Assembly: GCF_000423545.1 (NCBI RefSeq)
Contig: NZ_AUIE01000001.1
Span: 496,001-560,000, forward strand
DNA: 64,000 nt
Direction: 5' to 3'
From: Metapseudomonas resinovorans DSM 21078
GTDB lineage: Bacteria > Pseudomonadota > Gammaproteobacteria > Pseudomonadales > Pseudomonadaceae
Positions within the stretch are counted from its first letter, which is position 1; each line of letters begins with the position of its first letter. This document shows, in pieces, positions 20,754 through 30,809 of this stretch. A program made the translations under genes and the position numbers. The notes beneath the pieces are model-generated. The model did no database searches and was not told where the DNA came from. It saw only the letters and a program-made list of their open reading frames with translations.

Positions 20754-21350
20754 GTGGACCTGTTCGACGATATCCCTCTCCAGTTGCCCGACGCCGAATT
20801 GCGCTTTGAGCCGCACTTCCTTCCTTCGGCGCAGGCGAACGATTGGCTGGCCCGGCTGGTGGCTGAAACGCCCTGGGAACAGCCCGAAGTTCGTCTCCAT
20901 GGCCGCGACTATCCCGTGCCACGGCTAGTCGCGTGGTACGGCGACCCCGAGGCCAGCTACCGCTATTCCGGCCTGACCCACCAGCCGTTGCCCTGGACGC
21001 CACTGCTGGCGGAGATCCGCACACGGGTTGCAGAGGCAGTGGGGCAGCCTCTCAATGGCGTTCTGCTCAACTATTACCGGGACGGCCAGGACTCCATGGG
21101 CTGGCACAGCGACGACGAACCCGAGCTCGGGCGCAATCCGCTGGTTGCCTCGCTCAATCTGGGTGGCACCCGCCGATTCGACCTGCGCCGCAAGGGCGCG
21201 AGCCGCATCGAGCATTCCCTGGAGCTGGGCCATGGCGCGCTACTGGTCATGAGCGGGCCAACGCAGCATCATTGGCAGCATCAAGTGGCGAAGACCCGTA
21301 TCCCTTGCGCCCCCCGGCTCAATCTCACCTTCCGTTGGATCCGCTTATGA
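20754..21350 (+). CDS. AlkB-like Fe(II)/2-oxoglutarate dioxygenase
   Basis: This 198-residue protein belongs to the AlkB family, which oxidatively removes alkyl groups from nucleic acid bases. The Fe ligands are HSD (His118, Asp120) and His176; the 2-oxoglutarate-binding arginines are in RLNLTFR (Arg188, Arg194). NYYRDGQDSMGWHSDDE is the hallmark. The start is GTG at 20754; no upstream ATG fits. It matches the short AlkB-like proteins (ALKBH2/3 type) more than E. coli AlkB. Its stop overlaps the next start (ATGA). Confidence 0.9.
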   Translation: MDLFDDIPLQLPDAELRFEPHFLPSAQANDWLARLVAETPWEQPEVRLHGRDYPVPRLVAWYGDPEASYRYSGLTHQPLPWTPLLAEIRTRVAEAVGQPLNGVLLNYYRDGQDSMGWHSDDEPELGRNPLVASLNLGGTRRFDLRRKGASRIEHSLELGHGALLVMSGPTQHHWQHQVAKTRIPCAPRLNLTFRWIRL

Positions 21351-21511
21351 GCAACGACGAAAATCTGATCGACTTCGGCGCCGAGCGCGACAAGCGCATC
21401 CATGACGTCCACGAAAAACGCCTGAACGATATGCGCAAGGCATTCGAGCAGGCCATGCCCCTGTCTCAGCCCAAGGGCAAGAAGGGCGGCAAGAAGCCGA
21501 AGAAGCGCTGA
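21347..21511 (+). CDS. Small basic protein translationally coupled to the AlkB-like gene
   Basis: This 54-residue protein starts at the ATG that overlaps the dioxygenase stop codon. The N-terminal half is acidic and helical (NDENLIDFGAERDKRI) and the last 15 residues are almost all Lys, Gly and Pro (KGKKGGKKPKKR), a nucleic-acid-binding type of tail. No known domain. The tight overlap suggests it is real and made with the AlkB-like enzyme. Confidence 0.7.
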   Translation: MSNDENLIDFGAERDKRIHDVHEKRLNDMRKAFEQAMPLSQPKGKKGGKKPKKR

Positions 21512-21572
21512 GATCTCCCGGCCTTCCCCACACTCCGATCGGCGATCCACCGAGATTCTGTTCACTGCTTTG

Positions 21573-21608
21573 CGGGAGCGAATTCATTTGCGAATGAATT
21601 GGCTCCCG
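21573..21608. repeat. REP-like palindrome
   Basis: A 16-base arm, CGGGAGCGAATTCATT, and its near-complement AATGAATTGGCTCCCG flank the loop TGCG, with one mismatch. It lies between the small basic gene and the ccoM-like gene. The core GCGAATGAATTGGCT also occurs at 33141-33154 with nearly the same sequence, so this is a dispersed element. It may act as a terminator or mRNA 3' barrier, but no U-run follows. Confidence 0.7.
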
Positions 21609-21655
21609 TAAAGCGGCTGTTCCAACCCTTCCCGCTGTCTCACACCCTCCGAAAA

Positions 21656-21669
21656 TTGACCTGGATCAG
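21656..21669 (+). promoter_or_regulatory. Second, imperfect Anr/FNR-like box
   Basis: TTGACCTGGATCAG keeps most of the TTGAT-N4-ATCAA consensus (two changes). Its centre is exactly 50 bases upstream of the perfect box at 21706-21719. Such spacing places both sites on the same helix face to within about a quarter turn. It could be an auxiliary Anr or Dnr site or chance. Confidence 0.45.
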
Positions 21670-21705
21670 TATCCCGACCGCCTTTCCGCGGGCCCTTGGA
21701 AGCTA

Positions 21706-21719
21706 TTGATCCAAATCAA
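21706..21719 (+). promoter_or_regulatory. Perfect Anr/FNR box upstream of ccoM
   Basis: TTGATCCAAATCAA is a full match to the Anr/FNR consensus TTGAT-N4-ATCAA. If centred at -41.5, transcription would start near 21754, and TACCTT at 21742-21747 falls at the -10 position. The ccoM start codon is then 35 bases downstream. This predicts induction under low oxygen, as expected for a cbb3 oxidase component. Confidence 0.85.
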
Positions 21720-21788
21720 TTTTCGCGTCCTGCTGCGCGGGTACCTTGAACCCATCGAAGCAACAACGCCACACGCAGGAGGCAGATC

Positions 21789-21905
21789 ATGTTCGTCGAT
21801 ACAGTGGTTCTCGCCGGTATAGGCACCGTCGGTCTCATGGTCGCTTTCTTCGCCGGGGTTGGTTACTTCATCTGGAAGGACTCGCAAAAACGCAAACCGC
21901 GTTGA
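21789..21905 (+). CDS. ccoM: Cytochrome cbb3 oxidase small subunit CcoM-like
   Basis: A 38-residue single-pass membrane protein. It begins MFVDTVVLAGIGTVGLMVAF, continues with FFAGVGYFIWKDS and ends KRKPR. This is very close to what I remember of CcoM, the small helix found in the P. stutzeri cbb3 oxidase structure and needed for its assembly or stability. AGGAGG occurs 6-11 bases before ATG. A perfect Anr box upstream agrees with an oxygen-limited respiratory role. ccoNOQP itself is not in this window. Confidence 0.8.
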   Translation: MFVDTVVLAGIGTVGLMVAFFAGVGYFIWKDSQKRKPR

Positions 21906-22008
21906 GTCACTCCGGGTTTACAGGCACGCAAGGCACCTCGGGCGACTTCGGTCGCCCATTTTTTTGTTCCCGCTTTTCTTCCATCGCGGCCCGCGCCAGA
22001 CTGGCGCC

Positions 22009-23136
22009 ATGCCGATCCAGACCCTTTCCCGCCTTTCTGAAATCGATCCGCAGCACTGGAATGCCTTGCTGCCGGACGACCAGCCATTCCTGCAGCATGC
22101 CTTTCTCTGCGCCCTGGAAGAAAGCGGCAGCGTGGGCGGCCGCAGCGGCTGGCACCCGGCCCATTATCTTTTACGCGGGGCGAACGGCGAGCTGAAGGCT
22201 GCTCTGCCGGCCTATCTCAAGAGCCATTCCTACGGCGAGTACGTCTTCGACTGGGCCTGGGCCGATGCCTGCCAGCGCGCTGGTATCCCGTACTATCCCA
22301 AGTTGCTGGCGGCGGTACCCTTCACTCCGGTAGGTGGTGCGCGGTTGCTGGCGGTGGATGACGCGGCGGCCGGCGAACTGCTCGATGCAGTGGTGGCCGA
22401 TGTCGCCGCTGACGATCTATCGGGGCTGCACATCAACTTCACCGATGCCTTTGCCGACCATCACCTGCGTGGCCGTGAAGGCTGGCTGGAACGCCTGGGC
22501 TGCCAGTTCCACTGGCGCAACCACGGCTATCGGGACTTCCAGGATTTTCTCGACGCCCTGAGTTCGCGCAAGCGCAAGCAGATCCGCAAGGAGCGTGAGC
22601 AGGTGGCGGGGCAGGGGATCGAGTTCCAGTGGCGCCGCAGCCAGGAACTGGAGGAATCGGACTGGGATTTCATCTACGCCTGTTATGCCAACACCTATCG
22701 GGTGCGGGGCCAGGCGCCCTACCTGACGCGTGCCTTCTTCAGCCTGCTGGCCGAACGGATGCCGGAGGCCATTCGCGTGGTGCTGGCGCTGCAATCGCAC
22801 CGACCGGTTGCCATGGCGTTTTCGCTACAGGGGGGCGACACCCTTTACGGGCGCTACTGGGGGTGTCTGGCAGAGTTCGACAGGCTGCATTTCGAAACCT
22901 GCTTCTACCAGGGAATCGACCAGGCCATTGCCACAGGGCTCCAGCGCTTTGATGCCGGGGCCCAGGGTGAGCACAAGTTGATTCGAGGATTCGAGCCGGT
23001 GATCACCCGCTCCTGGCACTGGCTGGCCCATCCTGGCTTGCGTGCCGCGGTGGACGATTTCCTGGTGCAGGAGCGGGGTGGGGTGCTGGCCTACGCGGAA
23101 GAGGCGCGTGGCCTGCTGCCCTATCGGCGAGACTGA
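22009..23136 (+). CDS. GNAT-like peptidogalycan/FemAB-type acyltransferase (DUF482)
   Basis: This 375-residue cytoplasmic protein matches the PF04339 (FemAB-like) family, annotated as GNAT N-acetyltransferases: HAFLCALEESGSVGGRSGW, LPAYLKSHSYGEYVFDWAWA, FLDALSSRKRKQIRKER and GRYWGCLAEFDRLHFETCFY are typical. The true substrate is unknown. The frame is open 50 codons upstream, but ATG at 22009 starts the conserved part. It converges on the DUF2790 gene with no gap between stops. Confidence 0.85.
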   Translation: MPIQTLSRLSEIDPQHWNALLPDDQPFLQHAFLCALEESGSVGGRSGWHPAHYLLRGANGELKAALPAYLKSHSYGEYVFDWAWADACQRAGIPYYPKLLAAVPFTPVGGARLLAVDDAAAGELLDAVVADVAADDLSGLHINFTDAFADHHLRGREGWLERLGCQFHWRNHGYRDFQDFLDALSSRKRKQIRKEREQVAGQGIEFQWRRSQELEESDWDFIYACYANTYRVRGQAPYLTRAFFSLLAERMPEAIRVVLALQSHRPVAMAFSLQGGDTLYGRYWGCLAEFDRLHFETCFYQGIDQAIATGLQRFDAGAQGEHKLIRGFEPVITRSWHWLAHPGLRAAVDDFLVQERGGVLAYAEEARGLLPYRRD

Positions 23137-23421
23137 TCAGCCGATCTGGGGGGTGTCGGGGGTGATGGTGCTGCCGCCCCACTCGAGGAAGCGGATCTTG
23201 CGGACTTCACCTTCGCTGTCTTCGTAGACGAGGGTGACCGGCACGACGCCGATTTTCTGGGAGGTATCGGTGCGGTGCAGCACTTTCTGGACGTCGATCT
23301 CCATCCCGTAGTGGTAGTCCACTGGCGCCACTCCGGCACCTTGATTCTGAAGGCCATCCTGGGCGAATACGCTGGGCGCGAGGCTGGAGAGCAGGGCGCT
23401 GACAACTGAGGCCATTTTCAT
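23137..23421 (-). CDS. DUF2790 family secreted small protein
   Basis: This 94-residue protein has a signal peptide (about residues 1-20, ending SVFA-Q) and a mature domain with VDYHYGMEIDVQKVLHRTD, GVVPVTLVYEDSEGEVRKIRFLEWG, the pattern of the DUF2790 family common in Pseudomonas. Function unknown; the family is periplasmic. ATG at 23421 is preferred over in-frame starts up to 23475 because GAGGAAT precedes it and the signal peptide starts there. Confidence 0.8.
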   Translation of the reverse strand: MKMASVVSALLSSLAPSVFAQDGLQNQGAGVAPVDYHYGMEIDVQKVLHRTDTSQKIGVVPVTLVYEDSEGEVRKIRFLEWGGSTITPDTPQIG

Positions 23422-23756
23422 AAGGCTTGTATTCCTCTGTTGGGTTTCGCTTACAAGGGACTTTATCTGACCCATCGAGAACGGTTAGTTCAGTGACCCC
23501 CTTCGATGATCCTGCTTTGAGCGTTTTTTGATCACCCGGAATTGCCCGAACTAGAGGCGCTGCGACCGTTTGTCGCACTTCTGGAAATTTTCCCTTTCCT
23601 GGTCTAGCGGAGCGTTCACGGTCCCGATCAATTCATTTGAAATTGGGAAGCCACGTCCTTAGGGCGTGGTCATGAATCATCGGCTGTGCCAGTGACGATC
23701 GAAATGCCTGATTTACAGGATGAAGTCGGATTGTCAGTAGTGCGGCGCGGCGGGGC
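23422..23756. other. Intergenic region upstream of the DUF2790 gene
   Basis: About 335 bases with no convincing gene. It contains the DUF2790 promoter on the minus strand and the 3' end of the ABC exporter transcript. A hairpin CCACGTCC-TTA-GGGCGTGG at 23651-23669 (one mismatch) may end the exporter transcript, although no U-run follows on the minus strand. Confidence 0.5.
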
Positions 23757-25589
<1,833 letters not shown>

Positions 25590-25614
25590 GGCGAGTCCAT
25601 CCGAGGAAGAGCGG

Positions 25615-25641
25615 TTGGCCCGGGCGTCCTGCCCGGGCCAA
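25615..25641 (-). terminator. GC-rich stem-loop inside the hydrolase-cyclophilin-ABC operon
   Basis: A perfect 11-bp stem, TTGGCCCGGGC and complement, with a 5-base loop lies between the cyclophilin stop and the exporter start. No U-run follows on either strand, so full termination is unlikely. mRNA processing, stabilisation or partial attenuation is more likely. Confidence 0.6.
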
Positions 25642-25646
25642 GAGGA

Positions 25647-26201
25647 TCAGAGCCGTTTGGCGGAGAGGATCACCACCGGTTGCATTGGGACGTTCTGGAA
25701 CATGCCACGGTTTCCGGTGGGCACGTTGGCGATCTGGTCGACCACGTCCATGCCGCGCACCACTTTGCCGAACACGGCGTAACCGAAGTCGCGACTGCCA
25801 TGGTCGAGGAAGGCGTTGTCGTTGTGGTTGATGAAGAACTGGCTGGTGGCGGAGTTCACTGCCTGGGTGCGGGCCATGGCCAGGGTGCCGCGCAGGTTGC
25901 GCAGGCCATTGTCCGCCTCGTTCTTGATCGGGTCGCGGGTGTCCTTCTGGCTCATGTCGGTGTCGAAACCACCACCCTGGATCATGAACCCGGGGATCAC
26001 GCGGTGGAACACGGTGCCGTTGTAGAAGCCGGCGTCCACGTAGTCGAGGAAGTTCTTCACGCTGACCGGGGCCTTATCGGCCTCCAGTTCCACTTCGATT
26101 TCCCCAGCACTGGTGGTCAACAGCACATGGGGCTTGTCGGCGGCCATAACGGTGAGGGAGACGAGCAGGGCGCAGGCGCCCAGGACGAGTTTCTTCAGCA
26201 T
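25647..26201 (-). CDS. ppiA: Periplasmic cyclophilin-type peptidyl-prolyl isomerase
   Basis: This 184-residue protein has a signal peptide (LVSLTVMA-A at about 20) and a cyclophilin domain: [29 protein letters not shown] and [15 protein letters not shown]-type segment ([13 protein letters not shown]). It speeds proline isomerisation during folding of exported proteins. ATG at 26201 is chosen because the signal peptide starts there. It overlaps the end of the hydrolase gene by 7 bases. Confidence 0.92.
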   Translation of the reverse strand: MLKKLVLGACALLVSLTVMAADKPHVLLTTSAGEIEVELEADKAPVSVKNFLDYVDAGFYNGTVFHRVIPGFMIQGGGFDTDMSQKDTRDPIKNEADNGLRNLRGTLAMARTQAVNSATSQFFINHNDNAFLDHGSRDFGYAVFGKVVRGMDVVDQIANVPTGNRGMFQNVPMQPVVILSAKRL

Positions 26202-27004
26202 GGGTTTTGTTCCTTGTTGCGCTCCACTTCGGCCAGGAAGTCGAGCAGGGTGGTGTTGAAGCGGTCGGGTTGGTCCAGCGGCGTGGCGTGACGGGAGTTC
26301 TCGATGACCACCAGGCGAGCGTTGGGCATCTCCTTTACGTAGGCCTCTTTCTGCGAAACCGGGGTGTAGTCGCGGTCGGCGGTGATCACCAGGGTAGGAC
26401 ACTGGATGCGTCGCAGGCGATCCCGTACGCCCCAGCCGATGATGGCGTTCAAGGCCGAGAGGTAGGCGCGTTTGTCGTTCTGTGGCCAGCGTTCCTCGAT
26501 CTTGCGGCGCAGGTCGGCCTGCTCGGGCAGTGGGAACAACAGGCTGCCCAGGGCCTTGGCAATGCGGTCGAGGCTGAGCAGGTGCGAGAAGATCCAGCGC
26601 TTGGCGATTTCCAGGTAGTCCTTCGGCGAGTGGGGCTTCACCTCGGGTCCGCTGTTGACGATGGTCAGGCTGCGCAGCAATTCGGGATGATCGACGCCGA
26701 GCTGGAAACCGATCATGCCGCCCATGCTGATGCCCACCAGATGGACGTCGATCAGCCCGAGGTGCTCGATCAGTGCCGTCACGTCATCGGAGAAAACAGC
26801 GATGCTGTAACGCTCGCGCGGCTTGTCGGAGCGGCCGTGGCCACGCACATCGAGGACGATCACCCGGTAGTGGGCGGCCAGGGCTGGGACCTGGTACTCC
26901 CAATCTCGGGTGCTCGAACCCAGCCCGTGGACCAGCACTACCGGCATGCCGTGGCCGTAATCCTCGTAGTGAAGCTGACAACCATCATTCTCGAAGTAGG
27001 ACAT
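26195..27004 (-). CDS. Alpha/beta hydrolase
   Basis: This 269-residue enzyme has the alpha/beta hydrolase fold: oxyanion motif [27 protein letters not shown], nucleophile elbow GISMGG, and late acid/His regions TADRDYTPV and [11 protein letters not shown]. It resembles the 3-oxoadipate enol-lactonase or carboxylesterase group, but the substrate cannot be assigned. ATG at 27004 starts the conserved MSYFENDG. It lies 13 bases after the LysR gene and overlaps the cyclophilin start. Confidence 0.88.
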   Translation of the reverse strand: MSYFENDGCQLHYEDYGHGMPVVLVHGLGSSTRDWEYQVPALAAHYRVIVLDVRGHGRSDKPRERYSIAVFSDDVTALIEHLGLIDVHLVGISMGGMIGFQLGVDHPELLRSLTIVNSGPEVKPHSPKDYLEIAKRWIFSHLLSLDRIAKALGSLLFPLPEQADLRRKIEERWPQNDKRAYLSALNAIIGWGVRDRLRRIQCPTLVITADRDYTPVSQKEAYVKEMPNARLVVIENSRHATPLDQPDRFNTTLLDFLAEVERNKEQNPC

Positions 27005-27017
27005 GCATGACCTCCTG

Positions 27018-27944
27018 TCAGATGCTGGAAACCGGTGCCGCGAAGGCAACGTCGAGTGGCGCGGAGTCGAAGGTCTTGATCAGTTCGACCAGGATCTGCG
27101 AGGCCGGCCCAAGAGCCTTGTCCTTGTTGGCGTAGAGATAGAAGGAGGGATGGCGGCTGCCGCCTTGCTCCATGGGCAAGGGCCTGAGCTGGCCTTCCTG
27201 GAGTTCCCGTTCGATCAGGTGGCGTGGCAGCCAGGCGAAACCGAGGCCGCTGCTGACAAAGTTGGCGGCGGTTGACAGGCTGCCCACCGTCCAGCGTTGT
27301 TCGGCGCCCAGCCAGCCGACGTTGCGTGGCTGGGTGCGCCCGGTGTCGCGGATCACGACTTGCAGTTGGCTCTCCAGGTCCTGGAAGTTGATCTGGCGTT
27401 GCAGTCGGTGCAGGGGATGGTCGGGATGGGCGACCGCGATGAACTCCACCGAACCGAGGCCGGCACCCAGGTAGCCCTGGATGTCCAGGGTGGTGATTGC
27501 CAGGTCCGCGGAGCCCTCCAGCAGCACCTCCTCGACACCGGACAGCACTTCCTCACGCAGGCGCACTCGGCAACCGCGGCTCTGCGGCATGAAGGCGGAC
27601 AGTGCCCGCACCAGGCGGGCGTTGGGGTAGGCCGCGTCGACGACCAGGCGTACTTCGGCCTCCCAGCCCTGCTCCATGTGGTGGGCGAGTTCTTCAAGTT
27701 GGCTGGCCTGCTTGACCAACTGCCGCGAACGACGCAACAGCACTTCGCCTGCTTCGGTCAGCACCGCCTTGCGCCCTTCGATGCGCAACAGGGGGACGCC
27801 CAGTTGTTCCTGCATGCGCGCGACCGTATAGCTGACCGAGGATTGCGAACGGTGCGTAGCCTCGGCAGCCTGGGCGAAGCCGCCATGGTCCACCACGGCC
27901 TGGAGGGTGCGCCACTGGTCCAGGGTAACGCGCGGGGCTTTCAT
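27018..27944 (-). CDS. LysR-family transcriptional regulator
   Basis: This 308-residue regulator has an N-terminal winged HTH (LQAVVDHGGFAQAAEATHRSQSSVSYTVARMQEQ) and a substrate-binding domain. It is the first gene of an apparent operon with the hydrolase, cyclophilin and ABC exporter, so it may control them and itself. The position matches P. aeruginosa PA3225 as I remember it. Inducer unknown. Confidence 0.9.
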   Translation of the reverse strand: MKAPRVTLDQWRTLQAVVDHGGFAQAAEATHRSQSSVSYTVARMQEQLGVPLLRIEGRKAVLTEAGEVLLRRSRQLVKQASQLEELAHHMEQGWEAEVRLVVDAAYPNARLVRALSAFMPQSRGCRVRLREEVLSGVEEVLLEGSADLAITTLDIQGYLGAGLGSVEFIAVAHPDHPLHRLQRQINFQDLESQLQVVIRDTGRTQPRNVGWLGAEQRWTVGSLSTAANFVSSGLGFAWLPRHLIERELQEGQLRPLPMEQGGSRHPSFYLYANKDKALGPASQILVELIKTFDSAPLDVAFAAPVSSI

Positions 27945-28053
27945 GCTGTCCTGCTCCTCTAGCTACTTATGCCGGCAAATTGCGCGCGCCCATGGCGCTG
28001 ATGTCGCTTGCGGCGCTCTGTTAAGCTCGCGTTCTCTGCACTGGAGATCGCCC

Positions 28054-28368
28054 ATGAAAAAACTGTGTTGTGCCTTGTTCGCCCTGCTGCCAACCCTGGC
28101 CTTCGCCTACCCCATCGAGGTGGAGAAGCAGTACAACGGCGCGGAGATCGTCTACGACACCACCGACATCGACAACAACCTGGCCGCCATCAATATCCAG
28201 AACCTGGGCGGGACCACGGCCGAGTGCAAGGCAGTGTTCGTCAACGGCCCGGAGACTCCCAGGGTGCGCAAGGCGCTCATCGAGAGCGGCAAGAGCGCCT
28301 ACCTGACCGCCAATTTCACTCGCGCGGTGATCAAGCTGCGGATCAAGCTGACTTGCAATCCGAGGTAG
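28054..28368 (+). CDS. Secreted conserved hypothetical protein
   Basis: This 104-residue protein has a clear signal peptide (MKKLCCALFALLPTLAFA-Y) and a small beta-rich mature domain (IVYDTTDIDNNLAAINIQN, AECKAVFVNGPETPR) with two cysteines that could form a disulfide. Homologues in Pseudomonas are often mislabelled 3-phosphoglycerate kinase; no kinase motif is present. TGGAGAT precedes ATG. It corresponds by position to PA3224. Confidence 0.75.
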   Translation: MKKLCCALFALLPTLAFAYPIEVEKQYNGAEIVYDTTDIDNNLAAINIQNLGGTTAECKAVFVNGPETPRVRKALIESGKSAYLTANFTRAVIKLRIKLTCNPR

Positions 28369-28413
28369 CCGGGACGCGGATTCGGGCACAGGAACCAGCC
28401 TAGTGCCCCTCCT

Positions 28414-28445
28414 GCTACAAATCAACTTTCTTGATATGTTGTAGC
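28414..28445 (+). promoter_or_regulatory. Inverted repeat upstream of azoR
   Basis: GCTACAA-ATCAA on the left is mirrored by TTGAT-ATG-TTGTAGC on the right, with a 3-base bulge. A CATAAT box follows at 28479-28484, about 45 bases before the azoR start. The dyad is thus near the expected promoter and could be an operator. Regulator unknown. Confidence 0.45.
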
Positions 28446-28529
28446 GGATATTTACGCTTTTTTATCGATTTGTGACGACATAATCTGCGCCCCATCGACG
28501 CAATCAACCCCGCGATGGAGGTAGCCCAA

Positions 28530-29129
28530 ATGTCCCGTGTACTCGTCATCGAAAGCAGCGCCCGCCAGCAAGGTTCCGTTTCCCGCCAGCTCACCCAGGA
28601 CTTCATCGCCAAGTGGCAAGCTGCTCACCCAGCCGATGAAATCACCGTTCGCGACCTCGCGGTGGACCAGGTACCGCACCTGGACGCCGACCTGCTGGGT
28701 GGCTGGATGAAACCCGCCGACCAGCAGAGCGAAAGCGAGAAGGCTGCCCTGCAGCGCTCCAACCTGCTGACCGAAGAGCTGCTGGCTGCCGACGTACTGG
28801 TGATGGCGGCCCCCATGTACAACTTCGCCATCCCCAGCACCCTGAAATCCTGGCTGGACCATGTGCTGCGTGCCGGCGTCACCTTCAAGTACACCGAAAC
28901 CGGCCCGAAAGGCCTGCTCACCGGCAAGCGCGCGATCGTCCTGACCGCTCGCGGCGGCATCTACTCCGGTAGCCCGATGGACCACCAGGAACCCTACCTG
29001 CGCCAGGCCATGAGCTTCATCGGTATCCATGACGTGACCTTTATCCACGCCGAAGGCCTGAACTTGGGCGGTGAGTTCCAGGAAAAAGGCCTGGCTTTGG
29101 CCAGGGCTCAGTTGGCCCAGGTGGCTTGA
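28530..29129 (+). CDS. azoR: FMN-dependent NADH azoreductase
   Basis: This 199-residue flavoprotein matches the AzoR family: RVLVIESSARQQGSVSRQLT phosphate-binding start, MAAPMYNFAIPSTLKSWLDH flavin loop, FKYTETGPKGLLTGKRAIVL and LTARGGIYS. It reduces azo compounds and quinones with NADH. ATG at 28530 follows GGAGG; an in-frame ATG 15 bases earlier is less likely. By synteny it resembles P. aeruginosa AzoR3 (PA3223). Confidence 0.92.
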   Translation: MSRVLVIESSARQQGSVSRQLTQDFIAKWQAAHPADEITVRDLAVDQVPHLDADLLGGWMKPADQQSESEKAALQRSNLLTEELLAADVLVMAAPMYNFAIPSTLKSWLDHVLRAGVTFKYTETGPKGLLTGKRAIVLTARGGIYSGSPMDHQEPYLRQAMSFIGIHDVTFIHAEGLNLGGEFQEKGLALARAQLAQVA

Positions 29130-29186
29130 TCCGTTAGCTCCCCAGCTCCGCCAGGTGCTCCACCGCTCCGTGGACGCCTGCTGACT

Positions 29187-29215
29187 GCCCGGCCTGATTC
29201 AGGTCGGGCTTTTTT
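29187..29215 (+). terminator. Rho-independent terminator after azoR
   Basis: GCCCGGCCTGA and TCAGGTCGGGC form a stem with one G-U pair and a tight loop, followed by TTTTTTATTT. It begins about 57 bases after the azoR stop codon. Confidence 0.88.
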
Positions 29216-29216
29216 A

Positions 29217-29540
29217 TTTGAGGAATGGAGAGATTAAGGCCGGCGACCTGCTTTCGCGAATGAGCGGGTTCACACCAGCATGCCTGCCTGGCTTGGCGGT
29301 AAGTCATGGCACGCCGAGCCTATTCTCGCTGGGAGCGGTTTGGGGAGGAGGGGGCCTGTGCCCGGTTTGGATTCCCACGCCATGCCGTTTTCAACAATGC
29401 CGACGACGGGTCTGCCCGGTTGGTCAACTTTGCCCCTTGTTAAGCTTCCGCTCGCGGCAAGGAAGGCGTATGTTCGCCGGCTGCTTTGTGAGGCCCCAGA
29501 TGAGTTCGCTTCATTCCCTTTCCTACGTGTCGAGGCGGTC
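29217..29540. other. Intergenic region upstream of the RarD-like gene
   Basis: About 320 bases. The rarD reading frame is open through most of it, but the translation here has no membrane segments and does not look like RarD, so I do not treat it as coding. No clear promoter, operator or repeat was found. Confidence 0.45.
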
Positions 29541-30437
29541 ATGAGGCTGTCGGGCCGTGGTGTCGCGCTGTCGCTGACGGCGTCGGTCCTGTTTGCCCTG
29601 ATGCCGGGTTACGTGGGTGAGCTCGCGCCCCTGGATGGCGTGCAGATTTTCGCCCAACGGGTGCTCTGGTCGATTCCGGCGGTGCTCTTTCTATTGATGC
29701 TGACCCGACAGTGGTCGACGTTCATCTCGGTACTTGGTCGGCTGCGGCGCGAACCCTTGTTGCTGGCAGCCCTGCCGTTGGCGGCGGCGCTGATTGGCCT
29801 GCAATGGGGGCTGTTCCTTTGGGCGCCGTTGCAGGGGCGAATGCTGGAAGTGTCACTTGGCTATTTCCTGCTGCCCCTGGCAATGGTGGTGGCTGGCCGG
29901 GTGTTCTACGCCGAGCATCTGCGACCACTGCAACTGCTGGCGGTGCTCTGTGCGCTGGCAGGTGTGCTCCATGAGCTCTGGCTGACCCGTGCCTTTTCCT
30001 GGCTTACCCTGGCTACCGCCCTGGGGTACCCGCCTTACTTCATGCTGCGTCGTTGGATGAGACTGGATGCGCTGTCCGGTTTCATCCTGGAGATGGCGGT
30101 GCTGGCGCCCCTGGCCATCTGGCTGATCGCGAGCTATTCGCCACCTGGGGCGTTCAGCCAGGCGCCGCAGCTTTGGTGGCTGATTCCTGGGCTGGGGCTG
30201 CTGGGCACTCTCGCTTTCGCCGCCATGATGGCGTCCAGCCGGCTATTGCCCCTGGGGCTTTTCGGGATTCTCAGCTATGTGGAACCGGTGCTGCTGTTCG
30301 CGGTGGCGGTAGCTTTCCTGGGCGAGCCTTTCAACCCTGCCCAGCTCTGGACCTACCTGCCAATCTGGCTGGCCGTGCTGCTGATCGGCTGGGACAGCGC
30401 CCACCTACTTCGCAAGCAGGCCCGGAAGGGCCTGTAG
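29541..30437 (+). CDS. rarD: EamA-family transporter, RarD-like
   Basis: This 298-residue protein has ten predicted helices and opens GVALSLTASVLFALMPGYVG, like RarD-type drug/metabolite transporters. Other marks are AQRVLWSIPAVL and GLQWGLFLWAPLQGRMLEVSLGYF. RarD was named in E. coli for chloramphenicol sensitivity; its real substrate is unknown. ATG at 29541 follows GAGGCGG and starts the first helix. It overlaps the convergent Nudix gene by 33 bases at the 3' end. Confidence 0.85.
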   Translation: MRLSGRGVALSLTASVLFALMPGYVGELAPLDGVQIFAQRVLWSIPAVLFLLMLTRQWSTFISVLGRLRREPLLLAALPLAAALIGLQWGLFLWAPLQGRMLEVSLGYFLLPLAMVVAGRVFYAEHLRPLQLLAVLCALAGVLHELWLTRAFSWLTLATALGYPPYFMLRRWMRLDALSGFILEMAVLAPLAIWLIASYSPPGAFSQAPQLWWLIPGLGLLGTLAFAAMMASSRLLPLGLFGILSYVEPVLLFAVAVAFLGEPFNPAQLWTYLPIWLAVLLIGWDSAHLLRKQARKGL

Positions 30438-30809
30438 CACGTGGTCCCGCAGCAGCGGGGCCAAATTCTCCGGATGGGGTTCCCCGGGCTCCAGCCAGGC
30501 CAGTTCCTCCAACTCGGCTGCAGCCTCCACGGCGTGGGGCAGGCGGGCGACGAAGATTTCGGCATCCACCCAGGTATCCGTCTCGTTGGCGGCAGGCGCG
30601 CGAAAGCGGCCCAGGGGTTTCAGGGCCGATGCGTCCAGGCGCAGCTGGAGTTCTTCCCAGAGTTCACGTTGCAGGGCTTGGAGCGGGCTTTCGTCCGCCT
30701 CGCGTTTGCCGCCGGGCAGCATCAGTGCGTGGGTGCCACGCTTGCGTACCAGCAGTAAGCGGTCGTGCGGGTCCAGCAGGCAGGCAGCGGCGATATTCAG
30801 GGTGGTCAT
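30405..30809 (-). CDS. Nudix hydrolase
   Basis: This 134-residue protein has a Nudix box, GGKREADESPLQALQRELWEEL, which fits G-x5-E-x7-REU-x-EE. The family hydrolyses nucleoside diphosphates linked to another group, such as oxidised dNTPs or NADH. The specific substrate is not predictable. It overlaps the preceding reductase-like gene by 4 bases, so the two are co-translated, and its 3' end overlaps rarD. Confidence 0.88.
   Translation of the reverse strand: MTTLNIAAACLLDPHDRLLLVRKRGTHALMLPGGKREADESPLQALQRELWEELQLRLDASALKPLGRFRAPAANETDTWVDAEIFVARLPHAVEAAAELEELAWLEPGEPHPENLAPLLRDHVLQALPGLLAK

Noticed and set aside
29280-29540. An N-terminal extension of RarD by 87 codons.
   Set aside because: The extra translation has no RarD-like helices, and the ATG at 29541 has a ribosome binding site and starts the conserved first helix.
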